The notes beneath the pieces were generated by a model that worked only from the letters and a program-made list of their open reading frames with translations, searched no databases and was not told where the DNA came from. A DNA stretch of 64,000 bases from Olsenella sp. An270 (GTDB taxonomy: Bacteria > Actinomycetota > Coriobacteriia > Coriobacteriales > Atopobiaceae). This document shows positions 42,711 to 51,167 of this stretch, piece by piece. Made by a program: the position numbers and the translations under genes. The stretch spans positions 1 through 64,000 of the forward strand of contig NZ_NFJF01000006.1 of the NCBI RefSeq assembly GCF_002159735.1, written 5' to 3'. How positions within the stretch are numbered: position 1 is the stretch's first letter; each line of letters starts with the position of its first letter.

Positions 42711-43877
42711 CTACGCCTGGAACGGGTGGATGGTGACGCCCTTGACCACGCGGTTGACCGTGCCGGTGGGGCTCGGCGTGTCGGGCGTGTTGCCCACGCG
42801 CACGGAGTTGAGCAGCGAGACCGTCTGGCCGACCATGACGAACGGGAGCGCGAGGTAGCCCTCGGGGACCGCGTCGAAGCCGGAGAAGGTGAAGGACTCG
42901 CCGTCAAAGACGGGGCCGCAGTCCTGCTGGACGGCGATCGTCTTCTGCGCGATCTTGTCGCCGCCGATCTCGTTCAGGATGTCGAGGTCGTACTGGCGGG
43001 TGTACTCGTCGTTGTTCACGAAGACGAAGACCAGGGTCTTGTCGTCCACGAAGGACTTGGGCCCGTGACGGTAGCCCATGGAGCTGTCCCAGGAGGTGGC
43101 CACGAGGCCGTGGGCGAGCTCGAGGATCTTGAGCTGCGCCTCCTGGGCGAGGCCGACGAAGGAGCCGGAGCCGAGGTAGGTCACGCGGGTGTAGTCGCCG
43201 GCGAGGAACGCCGCGACCTCGTCCTCGCGCGCGACGACCTGCTCGCCCATCTTGGCGATGGTCTCGACCCAGGCGGCCTTCTGCTCGAGGGAGGCGGTGT
43301 CAAAGATGAGGGTGGAGAGCAGCGTCATGCAGCTATAGGAGCCGGTCATGGCGAAGCCCTTGTCGTTGGCGCGCGGGATGAGCAGCGTGAGGGCGTTGGG
43401 GTCGTCGGCGGACTCGACGGCGAGGCGTCCCTCGGGCGCGCAGGTGATGTTGAGGAAGCGGACGTTCTTCACGAACGTGCGGGTGACCTCGACGGCCGCG
43501 AGCGACTCGGGGCTGTTGCCGGAGCGCGCGAACGAGACGAGCAGCGTGGGCTCGTCGGGGTTCAGGAAGTCGCGCGGCGCGGAGACGATGTCGGTCGTGG
43601 CGACGGGCTTGAAGTCGTAGAGCGAGCGGTCACCGGCGCGGCGCAGGTACGGGGCGCAGGTGTCGGAGACGTAGTCGGAGGTGCCGGCGCCGGTGAAGAC
43701 GACGGAGAGGCGACCCTCGCCCATGGCGCGGGCCTCGGCGAGGAACGCGGTGATGGCGTCGAGGTTGGCCTTGTAGATCTCGAGCGTGTCCCTCCACAGC
43801 TCGGGCTGCTGCTTGATCTCCGCGGTGGTGATCTGCGCCCCCATGGAGGTGAGGGTCTCCACGTCCTTCTCGAACAT
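42711..43877 (-). CDS. agaS: SIS-domain sugar isomerase/deaminase, AgaS-like
   Basis: The product is 388 residues with two SIS domains. The first carries VVFTGAGTSDYVSDTCAPYL and LLVSFARSGNSPESLAAVE, the second VTYLGSGSFVGLAQEAQLKILELAHG, as in the glutamine-domain-less AgaS family. AgaS converts galactosamine-6-phosphate to tagatose-6-phosphate and ammonia. Length matches (about 385). It lies 28 bases downstream of the GntR regulator and upstream of nagA, which fits amino-sugar use. Confidence 0.87.
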   Translation of the reverse strand: MFEKDVETLTSMGAQITTAEIKQQPELWRDTLEIYKANLDAITAFLAEARAMGEGRLSVVFTGAGTSDYVSDTCAPYLRRAGDRSLYDFKPVATTDIVSAPRDFLNPDEPTLLVSFARSGNSPESLAAVEVTRTFVKNVRFLNITCAPEGRLAVESADDPNALTLLIPRANDKGFAMTGSYSCMTLLSTLIFDTASLEQKAAWVETIAKMGEQVVAREDEVAAFLAGDYTRVTYLGSGSFVGLAQEAQLKILELAHGLVATSWDSSMGYRHGPKSFVDDKTLVFVFVNNDEYTRQYDLDILNEIGGDKIAQKTIAVQQDCGPVFDGESFTFSGFDAVPEGYLALPFVMVGQTVSLLNSVRVGNTPDTPSPTGTVNRVVKGVTIHPFQA

Positions 43878-43905
43878 ATCCTGCTCCCTTCCCTAGGCTC
43901 CCCGC

Positions 43906-44634
43906 CTAGCTTCTGACATGCGTTACCTTGTATTTGAACTGGTCGGCGCGCGCCACGCTGTGCGTGTACTCGACGACCATGTTCTTCACGTTGTAGGTGG
44001 TGCGAACGAGCTCAAGCACCGGCGCGCCCTCGGCGATGCCCAGCTCCGCGGCGTCGGCGCCGCGGGCGATGCTGGCGTAGAACTCCTCCTCGGCGAGCTT
44101 GATCTTCTCGTTGAAGTTCTGCTCCATCATGTCGTAGAGGGGCTTGCTCTCCACGACGGCCTTGGTGAGGCCGGCGAACTCGTTCGCGGGGAGATACGTC
44201 TGCTCCACCATCATGGGGATCTCGTCGGCGAGGCGCAGGCGGCGCATGCGGAACACCGTCTCGCCCAGGCGCAGGCGCATGTGCTCGGCGACGGTCTTGG
44301 TCGCCTCGAGGGCCTTGAAGTCCAGGATGACGGTCCTGGGGACGCGGCCGAGGCTGCGCATCTGCTCGGTGAAGCTGTAGGCGCCCATGAGGTTGGTGGC
44401 CTCGCGCGCGGAGTCGGAGACGAAGGTCCCCTTCCCGTGCCGACGCGTGATCAGGCCCATCGTCTCGAGCTCCTTGAGGGCGAGACGAACCGTGGTGCGC
44501 GAGAGGCCGTAGCGCTCCGAGAGGTCCCTCTCGGAGGGCAGCAGGTCACCCGGCTCCATGTCGTTCTCGATCTTCTCGCGGAGAAGGTCGACGAGCTGGT
44601 CGTAGAGCGGCTGCTTTCTCGTGACGGTTGCCAT
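43906..44634 (-). CDS. GntR-family (HutC/NagR subfamily) regulator
   Basis: This 242-residue repressor has an N-terminal winged helix (about 8-75: PLYDQLVDLLREKIE, LLPSERDLSERYGLSRTTVRLALKEL, RRHGKGTFV) and a C-terminal UTRA ligand domain (about 95-240: LGLGETVFRMRRLRLADEIPMMVEQTYLP), the type that senses sugar phosphates. AAAGGGGG precedes the ATG at 44634. It heads the agaS-nagA unit and lies just beyond the PTS operon end. A TGGT-N4-ACCA site typical of this subfamily stands before the PTS operon at 48041. Confidence 0.88.
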   Translation of the reverse strand: MATVTRKQPLYDQLVDLLREKIENDMEPGDLLPSERDLSERYGLSRTTVRLALKELETMGLITRRHGKGTFVSDSAREATNLMGAYSFTEQMRSLGRVPRTVILDFKALEATKTVAEHMRLRLGETVFRMRRLRLADEIPMMVEQTYLPANEFAGLTKAVVESKPLYDMMEQNFNEKIKLAEEEFYASIARGADAAELGIAEGAPVLELVRTTYNVKNMVVEYTHSVARADQFKYKVTHVRS

Positions 44635-44741
44635 GCGCCCCCTTTCGCTCGTCGTCGATATGCCCAGAGCGCGAGGCGGACGAGCCCGCTGGGGCATCTG
44701 CCCCGCGCATTCCGAACATACCCGGGTGGAACCGGAGAGAA

Positions 44742-44772
44742 GGGAGGCGCGCGGAAAGACCGCGCGCCTCCC
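44742..44772 (-). terminator. terminator after the mannose-family PTS operon
   Basis: GGGAGGCGCGCGG (44742-44754), AAAGA, and CCGCGCGCCTCCC (44760-44772) form a perfect 13-bp stem. On the minus strand it comes 18 bases after the IID stop and is followed by TTCTCTCC. The rest of the gap up to 44634 should hold the gntR promoter. Confidence 0.78.
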
Positions 44773-44789
44773 AGGATGGCTAGCTCGCG

Positions 44790-45866
44790 CTACCAGATGC
44801 TCGGCCAGAGGCCGCAGCCGGAGCCCAGGATGCCGATGACCAGGAGCAGGATGATGCCCTTGATCGGGGTGAAGTTGTGCTTCGCGAAGAGGAAGTACAG
44901 CAGCATGACGAGGGCGAGCGGGACGAGCTTGGGCATCACGGAGTCGAGGGTGGAAGCCACGGAGTAGCTGACCGGGGACTCGGTGACGGTGCCGTAGGTG
45001 ACCTGGCTCATGCCGTTGCCAAGGTCGACGATGCCGGTGGTGACGGCGTTGCCGTCGGCGTCAGCGGCGGTGAGGGCGTTGCCCTCCATGTCGGTCATGG
45101 CGAGGGTGCCAGCCTCGGCGGTCTCGGTGTCGACGGCGAGGTCGGCGAAGTTCTCGGCCTCCTCGTTGGACACGACCACGGTGGTGGCGGACAGGCCACG
45201 GGTGGTGCCGTTCGGGATCGTGAGGTTGATCTGGGTGGCACCCATGGTGACGGTCAGAGCGCCGACGACGAACACGCCGAGGATGGAGGCGGCACGCGTG
45301 AACGCCTGCATGTTGGCGGTAAGGGCGTCAATGGCGCTCGTACCGACCTTGTAGGACCAGTTCATCAGGCCGAAGCGGCAGGCGAACTGGGCCGCGTTGA
45401 AGATCACCAGGAAGATGATCGGGGCAATGATGTTGCCCTCGAGGGCCATGTTCGAGGTGATGCCGGCCGTGATCGGCACGAGCGTCAGCCAGAACAGGGC
45501 GTCGCCGATGCCGCCGAGCGGGGAGGCCGCGGAGATGCGGACGGCGCGGATGGTCTGGGTGTCGACCTTGTTCTGCTCGAGGGAGAGAACAATGCCCATG
45601 ACGAAGGTCACCAGGAACGGGTGCGTGTTGATGAAGTCCAGGTTGTGGTACATCGACGCGGCGAGGTCGTTCTTGTTGGTGTGGACCTTCTCGAGGCCGG
45701 GGATCATGGCGAAGAGCCAGCCGCCGGACTGCATGGTCTCGTAGTTGAACGAGGACTGGAGCCAGCAGGAGCGCAGAGCCATGCGGTTCAGCGTCTTCTG
45801 GTCAACGTTGGGAGCCGGAGTCAGGTCCTCGTAGCGCTCCGGGACAACGAACTCGTTAGATGCCAT
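44790..45866 (-). CDS. mannose-family PTS component IID with extracellular insertion
   Basis: This 358-residue membrane component of a mannose/fructose/sorbose-class permease contains the family phrases LNRMALRSCWLQSSFNYE, MQSGGWLFAMIPGLEKVH and SPLGGIGDALFWLTLVPI. It is some 60-80 residues longer than usual IID (about 275-300), because of an acidic, Thr/Ala-rich segment (about residues 220-300, NEEAENFADLAVDTETAEAG) between membrane parts near the C-terminus. The ATG at 45866 follows GGAGGT and overlaps the IIC gene by 11 bases. Confidence 0.88.
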   Translation of the reverse strand: MASNEFVVPERYEDLTPAPNVDQKTLNRMALRSCWLQSSFNYETMQSGGWLFAMIPGLEKVHTNKNDLAASMYHNLDFINTHPFLVTFVMGIVLSLEQNKVDTQTIRAVRISAASPLGGIGDALFWLTLVPITAGITSNMALEGNIIAPIIFLVIFNAAQFACRFGLMNWSYKVGTSAIDALTANMQAFTRAASILGVFVVGALTVTMGATQINLTIPNGTTRGLSATTVVVSNEEAENFADLAVDTETAEAGTLAMTDMEGNALTAADADGNAVTTGIVDLGNGMSQVTYGTVTESPVSYSVASTLDSVMPKLVPLALVMLLYFLFAKHNFTPIKGIILLLVIGILGSGCGLWPSIW

Positions 45867-46656
45867 CTTCCATGTCACCTCCGTCAGCGACAGCGCCCTT
45901 CAGCTCGGTCTGCTGCTGGAAGTCCCAGAAGGCGATGCCGAAGCCGATGAGGGTCAGGATGAGCAGGGCAGGGCCAGAGATGGCCGGGATGTTGGTCGCG
46001 ATGAGGGCGAGGCCGAAGCCCATGAAGAAGAAGCCCCACATGTCGCGGCTCATCATGATCTTGAGCAGGATGGCGAAGCCGACGAACTTCATCATGTTGC
46101 CCGCCTGGGACAGACCGGTGTTGAGCCACTCGGGGATGGCGTCGACGACCTGCTGGCCGACGGCGAGGCCGGCGATGAAGAACAGGGTCACGATGACGGC
46201 GAAGATCAGGCCGAGGATGACCTCGGAGACGATCGTCCACTTGGTGATGCCCTTGGTGTCAGCCTTCTCGGCGCACCCGCGGAAGAACTCGAGGAGCGGA
46301 GCACGGAGCGTGAAGAACAGCGTCACGCCGTACTGACCAAGCATCGCGAACGGGATGGCCGTGGCGACAGCGAGGTTGGGATCCATGTTCTCGAGCGTGC
46401 AGGCGAAGATGGCCGCCATGATGCCGCCGATGACGGCGTTGGGCGGCTGCGCACCACCAATCGGCATGTTACCGATGGTCATGAGCTGATACGTACCACC
46501 GACGACGAGGCCAAGCTCGACGTTGCCGAGAATGGCGCCCACGATGGGACCGGTCACGATCGGCTGATACAGCGACTCCAGGAAGTCGAACTGGTCGATG
46601 GCCGCGATGAACGTGACGATGAAGATAAGTGCAATCTGAATGGCACCAACTTCCAT
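45856..46656 (-). CDS. mannose-family PTS component IIC
   Basis: This 266-residue sugar channel subunit has about seven or eight membrane helices. Typical ManY-like phrases are FIAAIDQFDFLESLYQPIVTGPIVGAILGN, GTYQLMTIGNMPIGGAQPPNAVIGGI and TAIPFAMLGQYGVTLFF. It pairs with IID, which starts inside its 3' end. An 84-base gap to IIB upstream holds a small GTGCGCGG/CCGCGCAC hairpin near 46699-46721. Confidence 0.93.
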   Translation of the reverse strand: MEVGAIQIALIFIVTFIAAIDQFDFLESLYQPIVTGPIVGAILGNVELGLVVGGTYQLMTIGNMPIGGAQPPNAVIGGIMAAIFACTLENMDPNLAVATAIPFAMLGQYGVTLFFTLRAPLLEFFRGCAEKADTKGITKWTIVSEVILGLIFAVIVTLFFIAGLAVGQQVVDAIPEWLNTGLSQAGNMMKFVGFAILLKIMMSRDMWGFFFMGFGLALIATNIPAISGPALLILTLIGFGIAFWDFQQQTELKGAVADGGDMEDGI

Positions 46657-46740
46657 CTTATGCCCCTCCTTTCAGATGTCTTTATAAAGACGTTGCGTTT
46701 CGTGCGCGGCGTCACCGCGCACCAAGAACCCTGTGGTCGC

Positions 46741-47223
46741 TTACGAGAAAAGCTTGTTGACGTCCTCGACCGGCGTGCTCGGGACACGCCTGATCTCCAG
46801 CTCGACCCCCCTTTCCTGCAGCTCGCGGAAAGCGGCAACATCCTCGTCGCTCACTGCGACCGAAGTGGCGACCTGACGCTTTCCCTCAGCCATGTGCATG
46901 TTGCCTATGTTGACCTTCTTGATGGGCACGCCGCCCTTGACGAGCGTGAGCACATCCTCAGGGTTCTCACAGATGATGAAGATCTTCTGCTTGGGCGAGG
47001 CCTTGCCGATGATCTCGATCGTGTGCTGGAGCGAGAAGAACCTGGTGGCGACACCGGTGGGGGCGGCCATCTTCATGAGGTTCTGACGCATGGTGTTGGT
47101 GGACACCTCGTCGTTGGCGACGAGGATGAGGTTGGCACCGATGGTGGAGTTCCACTGGGTGGCAACCTGGCCGTGGATGAGGCGGTTGTCGATGCGGGTG
47201 AGGAGAATGTTGGGCTCTGCCAT
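46741..47223 (-). CDS. mannose-family PTS component IIB
   Basis: This 160-residue soluble phosphotransfer protein carries the phospho-His at H17 in RIDNRLIHGQV, followed by TQWNSTIGANLILVANDEV, the classical IIB-Man start. It passes phosphate from IIA to sugar entering through IIC/IID. The AAAGGGATAAAG site precedes its ATG. Sorbose, mannose, fructose and GalNAc subtypes share this fold, so the substrate must be read from the context, which is amino sugar. Confidence 0.93.
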   Translation of the reverse strand: MAEPNILLTRIDNRLIHGQVATQWNSTIGANLILVANDEVSTNTMRQNLMKMAAPTGVATRFFSLQHTIEIIGKASPKQKIFIICENPEDVLTLVKGGVPIKKVNIGNMHMAEGKRQVATSVAVSDEDVAAFRELQERGVELEIRRVPSTPVEDVNKLFS

Positions 47224-47289
47224 CTTTATCCCTTTCTCTTGCCGAGTCTGGTAAACGCGAAGGGGACGCTCCCCCTCCGCGACACTGCC

Positions 47290-47574
47290 TTAGTCGATCT
47301 GCTGGATCGCGTAGCGCGAGACGTCGAGCATGGCGCCGGAGCGGACCTTGACCGCCACGCGGTCGCCGTTGACCTCCTTGACGGTGCCAAAGATGCCGCC
47401 CCCAAACATGACCTCCTGGCCGGGCGCGAGCTCCTTGTGGACCTTCTCGAAGTACTGGCGCTTCTTGCGCATCTTGACGAACGACCAGATGGTGAACACG
47501 AGGCCCATCAGGACGAGGAAGGCGAGAAGGACGACGGAGGACGCCAGGACGTTGTCGAGGAAGTTCTCCGGCAT
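47290..47574 (-). CDS. YajC-like protein inside the PTS operon
   Basis: The product is 94 residues with one N-terminal membrane helix (VVLLAFLVLMGLVFTIWSFV), then a basic stretch and a small domain with LAPGQEVMFGGGIFGTVKEVNGDRVAVKV, the YajC signature. YajC normally works with SecDF in protein export. Here its ATG overlaps the IIA stop (TAATG) and IIB follows, so it is co-made with the permease. It may aid insertion or assembly of IIC/IID; that role is inference. Confidence 0.85.
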   Translation of the reverse strand: MPENFLDNVLASSVVLLAFLVLMGLVFTIWSFVKMRKKRQYFEKVHKELAPGQEVMFGGGIFGTVKEVNGDRVAVKVRSGAMLDVSRYAIQQID

Positions 47575-48008
47575 TAGATCCCGTCACCGTCCTCGGGCTC
47601 GTCCGCGGCGGCCGTCTCCAGCACGGGGGCGGCGATGCCCATCTGGCCGATCTCGACGGCGGTCTGGCAGAGCTCCTCGGCGGTGGTGGAGTCGGTGCGC
47701 ATGGACATGCACTCGAGCAGCATGGGCAGGTTGACGCCCGTGACCACGCGAACGCCGGGGATGGAGGCGCCGGCCATCATGGCCTGGTTGAACGGGGTGC
47801 CGCCCATGAGGTCGCAGAAGACGACGACATCGCCGCACTTCTCGGCCATCTCGGCGATCGCTCCGGAGATCTTCGCGGGGAACTCGCCCGCCTCGTCCTC
47901 GAGGAAGGTGACCTTCGCGAAGTCCTGCTGCGGGCCGCCGACCATCTCCAGCGCTGCGCCGACGCCCTCGGCGAAGACGCCGTGACCCGTGAGAACGCAA
48001 CCGACCAT
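47574..48008 (-). CDS. mannose-family PTS component IIA
   Basis: This 144-residue protein receives phosphate from HPr at H9 in LTGHGVFAEGVG. Further family phrases are VVVFCDLMGGTPFNQA and VVTGVNLPMLLECMSMR. An acidic tail follows. It is a separate IIA, not fused to IIB. GGAGAGG precedes the ATG, the first of the operon IIA-YajC-IIB-IIC-IID. Confidence 0.93.
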   Translation of the reverse strand: MVGCVLTGHGVFAEGVGAALEMVGGPQQDFAKVTFLEDEAGEFPAKISGAIAEMAEKCGDVVVFCDLMGGTPFNQAMMAGASIPGVRVVTGVNLPMLLECMSMRTDSTTAEELCQTAVEIGQMGIAAPVLETAAADEPEDGDGI

Positions 48009-48527
48009 TGCCTCTCCTTTGTCTGTTGTCTGCCATTAACTGGTTACTACCATACGGCTTGCTAACCCACTCTACCCGATTTCCGTCACTTTCCCTTCAC
48101 GATTCCTGCAAAAGACTGCCTTGTGCCGCTTATCGGTTCTTTTCTACCGCTCACGGTAGATGGCGTTGTTTAACTGGTCTTTTCCAAACTGTTTTGATTG
48201 TGTTTAGTTTGTTTACAGATGGTTTTCGATCCTTATTTCTTTGTTCTCCTTTTCTTTTTGGCATTCGCTTTCTCCATCAACTGGTATTAACTGGACGGTA
48301 CCTTGCCGAGACGGCATTTCGTTAAGCTGGGGTTTGTTGAGCGCGTTCGCACCACCAGCCGCGTACGCGAAGACCCCCACTCTTTCCGTTCCGAGAAATA
48401 ACGCCAAAACGTAAGCAATCGAAACCGAGAACGTTCCCGCCCCATTCTCGCGGGCCCGAGCCTCAATTGGACGATAAGATGCAGGGGTGCATCACAGCCG
48501 CACGTGAACCCACACGAAGGAGCACCA
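48009..48527. promoter_or_regulatory. AT-rich divergent control region with TGGT-N4-ACCA operator
   Basis: This 519-base gap is much more AT-rich than its surroundings and has no convincing gene. TGGTTACTACCA (48041-48052), 33 bases before the IIA start, matches the TGGT-N4-ACCA dyad of NagR/DasR-type GntR operators. Partial copies occur at 48175-48186 (TGGTCTTTTCCA) and 48282-48294 (TGGTATTAACTGG). CTACCGCTCACGGTAG (48144-48159) is a further perfect dyad. It should drive both the PTS operon and the pfkB gene on the other strand. Confidence 0.55.
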
Positions 48528-49463
48528 ATGATCTCCACCGTCACCCTCAACGCCTCCATCGACAAGGCCTATCAGCTCGCCTGCCCGCTCGTCGACGGGA
48601 CGGTCATGCGCGTCGAGACCTGCATCGACAACGCCGGCGGCAAGGGGCTGAACGCCGCCCGCGCCGTTGCCACCTGCGGCGAGAAGGTCGTCGCCACCGG
48701 CTTTGTGGGCGGCAACAACGGACGGCTGCTCTGTGAGCTGCTCGACGCCGACGGCATCGAGCACGACTTCGTCCATGTCGAGGCCGAGACGCGCTGCTGC
48801 GTGAACGTCCTCGAGCCCGACGGGCGCTCGACCGAGTTCCTCGAGCCGGGACGCCCGGTGGGCAGCGAGGAGGTCGCCGCCATCCGCGCCAAGGTCGCCG
48901 AGATCGCCGCGCGCGCCGACGTGGTGACGTTCAACGGGAGCGTCCCGGCCGGCGCCGGCGTGGACATCTACCGCGAGCTCGTGGCCGTCGTGCGCGCTGC
49001 GGGCAAGCCCGCGATTCTCGACACCTCGGGCACGCTGCTCGTGAACAGCCTCGAGGCGCGTCCCACGATGATCAAGCCCAACACCGACGAGATCCAGGCC
49101 ATCCTGGGCCGCAAGCCCGAGTCGATTGACGAGATCGTGGCCGCCGCGCGCGAGGTGCACGAGAAGTGCGGCATAGAGAAGGTCGTGGTCTCGCTCGGTG
49201 GCGACGGCTCCGTCATGGCCTGCGCGGAGGGCGTCTTCCGCGGCCGTGCGCCCAAGATCGACGTGGTGAACCCCGTGGGCTCCGGCGACACGATGGTGGG
49301 CGCATTCGCCGTCGCGATCGCGCGCGGCATGTCCGTCGAGGAGCAGCTCGCCTACGCCATGAGCTGCGCGAGCGCCAACTGCCTCTCCGCGAGCACGGGC
49401 CACTTCGACATGGCCGTCGCCGACGATCTGCGCTCCCAGACCAGCGTGGAGCGCGTGGCGTAG
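48528..49463 (+). CDS. PfkB-family hexose-phosphate kinase (tagatose-6-P/fructose-1-P kinase type)
   Basis: This 311-residue ribokinase-fold enzyme shows the N-terminal VTLNASIDKAYQL, the di-Gly region NAGGKGLNAARA, substrate loop FVGGNNG, and the C-terminal PfkB signature with anion hole and base (VVNPVGSGDTMVGAFAVAI, Asp in GSGD). The family covers LacC, FruK and related kinases. Placed with AgaS and a class II aldolase, it is best read as tagatose-6-phosphate kinase. AAGGAG precedes the ATG. Confidence 0.87.
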   Translation: MISTVTLNASIDKAYQLACPLVDGTVMRVETCIDNAGGKGLNAARAVATCGEKVVATGFVGGNNGRLLCELLDADGIEHDFVHVEAETRCCVNVLEPDGRSTEFLEPGRPVGSEEVAAIRAKVAEIAARADVVTFNGSVPAGAGVDIYRELVAVVRAAGKPAILDTSGTLLVNSLEARPTMIKPNTDEIQAILGRKPESIDEIVAAAREVHEKCGIEKVVVSLGGDGSVMACAEGVFRGRAPKIDVVNPVGSGDTMVGAFAVAIARGMSVEEQLAYAMSCASANCLSASTGHFDMAVADDLRSQTSVERVA

Positions 49464-49488
49464 CGGACTCCTCGCCCGGCCACTCTTG

Positions 49489-49555
49489 CCGACCATACAT
49501 ACCTACCTGTTTTGAGCGGTTCTGCGGTCGAATTCGGGTAGGTATGTATGGTCGG
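49489..49555. repeat. perfect 19-bp inverted repeat between convergent genes
   Basis: CCGACCATACATACCTACC (49489-49507) and its exact complement (49537-49555) flank a 29-base centre containing TTTTGAGCGG. On the plus strand CCTTTTA follows. It may serve as a bidirectional terminator for pfkB and the HAD gene, but such a long loop is unusual. Confidence 0.85.
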
Positions 49556-49560
49556 TCCTT

Positions 49561-50373
49561 TTATACGAAGGGCCACTCCCCGCGCGCCAGCGCCTCGATG
49601 GCAGCGGCAACGGCGTCGTCCTCGCAGGCACCGATGTGCCAGCGAGCGGCGGCGGCCGCCTCAGACGAGGCACCTGCCACGGCGACCGAGTTGGGGACGA
49701 CGGAGAACATGGGCAGGTCATTGTTGGCATCACCGAAGACCACAACTTCGTCCAGGCCCACGCCCAGACGCTCGACGAGCCACCTCACGGCACTTCCCTT
49801 ATTCCACCCGCGGGGCATGACGTTGGAGTAAGCGGGCATCGCGCGGTCGACATCGAAGGCAGTGACCTCTGCGTTCAGCCGGGCGACCAGATCAGCCATG
49901 GCATCGCTCCCAGCACCGGAGAAGACGTTCGCCTTCACCACGGCAAAGTCGGGCAGGCTCCCCAGTTCGACGCACCTCTCGCCATAGGCCGGAAACGCCT
50001 TCGCGAGATCGTCGCGCGTACCGGCGGCAACGAGCGGCGTCAGCCCGTCGAAGCAGGCGAGACCCGCATGCGGCGTCTCCACCACGATCGCGCGCAGCCG
50101 CTCCAGCGCTCCCCGGTCGAGCGTCTGCTCCATGACCTTCTCGCCGTCCACGTAGACCTGCAGGCCATTGGTCGCGAGCGCTGTCGCGCAGCATGCGGCG
50201 TCACCGCCGAAGAAGTCGGGAATCCAGGCGTAGCCTCGGCCACTGGCGGGGCCCACTGCTATCCCGGCGTCGAGGGCGACATGGATCGCCGCTACCGTAC
50301 GCGCGGAGACGGTCTTCTCGCCTGCGGGGAGAATCGTCCCGTCGATGTCGGTAAGGATGAGCTTCACGGCCAT
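49561..50373 (-). CDS. Cof-type HAD hydrolase
   Basis: This 270-residue member of the HAD IIB (Cof) subfamily has motif I LILTDIDGTI with nucleophile and acid Asp, motif II Ser/Thr in the VGPASGRGYAW region (cap class IIB between motifs II and III), Lys in NKGSAVRWLVERLG, and motif IV VVFGDANNDLPMF. It is probably a sugar-phosphate phosphatase. AAAGGGGA precedes the ATG. It lies 23 bases after the DeoR gene, so the two form one unit. Confidence 0.87.
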   Translation of the reverse strand: MAVKLILTDIDGTILPAGEKTVSARTVAAIHVALDAGIAVGPASGRGYAWIPDFFGGDAACCATALATNGLQVYVDGEKVMEQTLDRGALERLRAIVVETPHAGLACFDGLTPLVAAGTRDDLAKAFPAYGERCVELGSLPDFAVVKANVFSGAGSDAMADLVARLNAEVTAFDVDRAMPAYSNVMPRGWNKGSAVRWLVERLGVGLDEVVVFGDANNDLPMFSVVPNSVAVAGASSEAAAAARWHIGACEDDAVAAAIEALARGEWPFV

Positions 50374-50396
50374 GGGATCCCCTTTCGCAACGCTCC

Positions 50397-51167
50397 CTAG
50401 TATATGATGCGGCAGCCCAGCTCCTCGCCGTCCGCGGAGACGGCCTCGCCGGGGTCCTCGTTGGTGATGAGCGCCTCCACGTCGGCGAGCGTCCCAAACC
50501 AGAGCAGGCCGGGCGCCCCCACCTTGGAGGAGTCGAGCAGCACGTAGGTGCGCTCGGCGCACGCCAGGAACGCGCGCTTGAGCTCGGCCATGTCCTGGTT
50601 GTTGGTCATGAGGCCGCGACCGGGGACGTAGGACGTGGGAGAGACGAACGCCTTGACGGGGTGCAGCACCTCGAGGGCGCGCAGCGCGAGCGGCCCGGCC
50701 GTGTAGCGGTGGCCCTTGCGCAGGCTCCCCCCGAGCATGATGACGTCGAGAGAGGGCGCCGAGCGGTCCACATAGTCGGCGATGGTGAGGTCGTCGGTCA
50801 CGACGGTCACGCCCGTGCGTCCGGAGATGGCGCGCACGAACTCGAGCGCCGTGGTGCCGGAGTCCACGAGCACGGAGTCGCCGTCCTCGACGAGCGGCGC
50901 CGCGAGCCGCGCGATCGTCCGCTTGGCCTCAACGTTGACGTTGATGCGCCGCTCCTGGACGGAGACGGTAAGCGTCTTGGAGAGCGAGACGGCCCCGCCG
51001 TGCGTGCGCCGCAGCTTGCCGTCGCGCGCCAGGGCGTCAAGGTCGGCTCGGGCGGTCACGCGGCTCACGCCGAAGGCGTCGGCAAGCTGGGTCACCTGCA
51101 CGGACGTCGCGCGATCGAGCATGGAGAGGATGGCGGAGCGACGCTCCTCCGAGGACATGTCGGGCAT
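50397..51167 (-). CDS. DeoR-family regulator (first)
   Basis: The product is 256 residues. The N-terminal DeoR helix-turn-helix (about 5-60: RRSAILSMLDRATSVQVTQLADAFGVSRVTARADLDALARDGKLRRTHGGAV, quoted in parts) is typical. The C-terminal phosphosugar-sensing domain carries DSGTTALEF and VSPTSYVPGRGLMTNN. It is divergent from the class II aldolase gene, whose upstream region has three TTTGCTTTC-type sites, the style recognised by AgaR/GatR regulators. It probably represses aldolase and itself. Confidence 0.88.
   Translation of the reverse strand: MPDMSSEERRSAILSMLDRATSVQVTQLADAFGVSRVTARADLDALARDGKLRRTHGGAVSLSKTLTVSVQERRINVNVEAKRTIARLAAPLVEDGDSVLVDSGTTALEFVRAISGRTGVTVVTDDLTIADYVDRSAPSLDVIMLGGSLRKGHRYTAGPLALRALEVLHPVKAFVSPTSYVPGRGLMTNNQDMAELKRAFLACAERTYVLLDSSKVGAPGLLWFGTLADVEALITNEDPGEAVSADGEELGCRIIY

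Noticed and set aside
48100-48140. Sigma-54 (-24/-12) promoter for the mannose-family PTS
   Set aside because: The nearest GG/GC pair has the wrong spacing (9 or 16 instead of 10), and no LevR-type activator is present.
48008-48325. Possible small gene of 105 codons in the PTS/pfkB gap
   Set aside because: Composition is Phe/Leu/Ser-rich from AT-rich promoter DNA, without a ribosome site, and it overlaps operator-like repeats.
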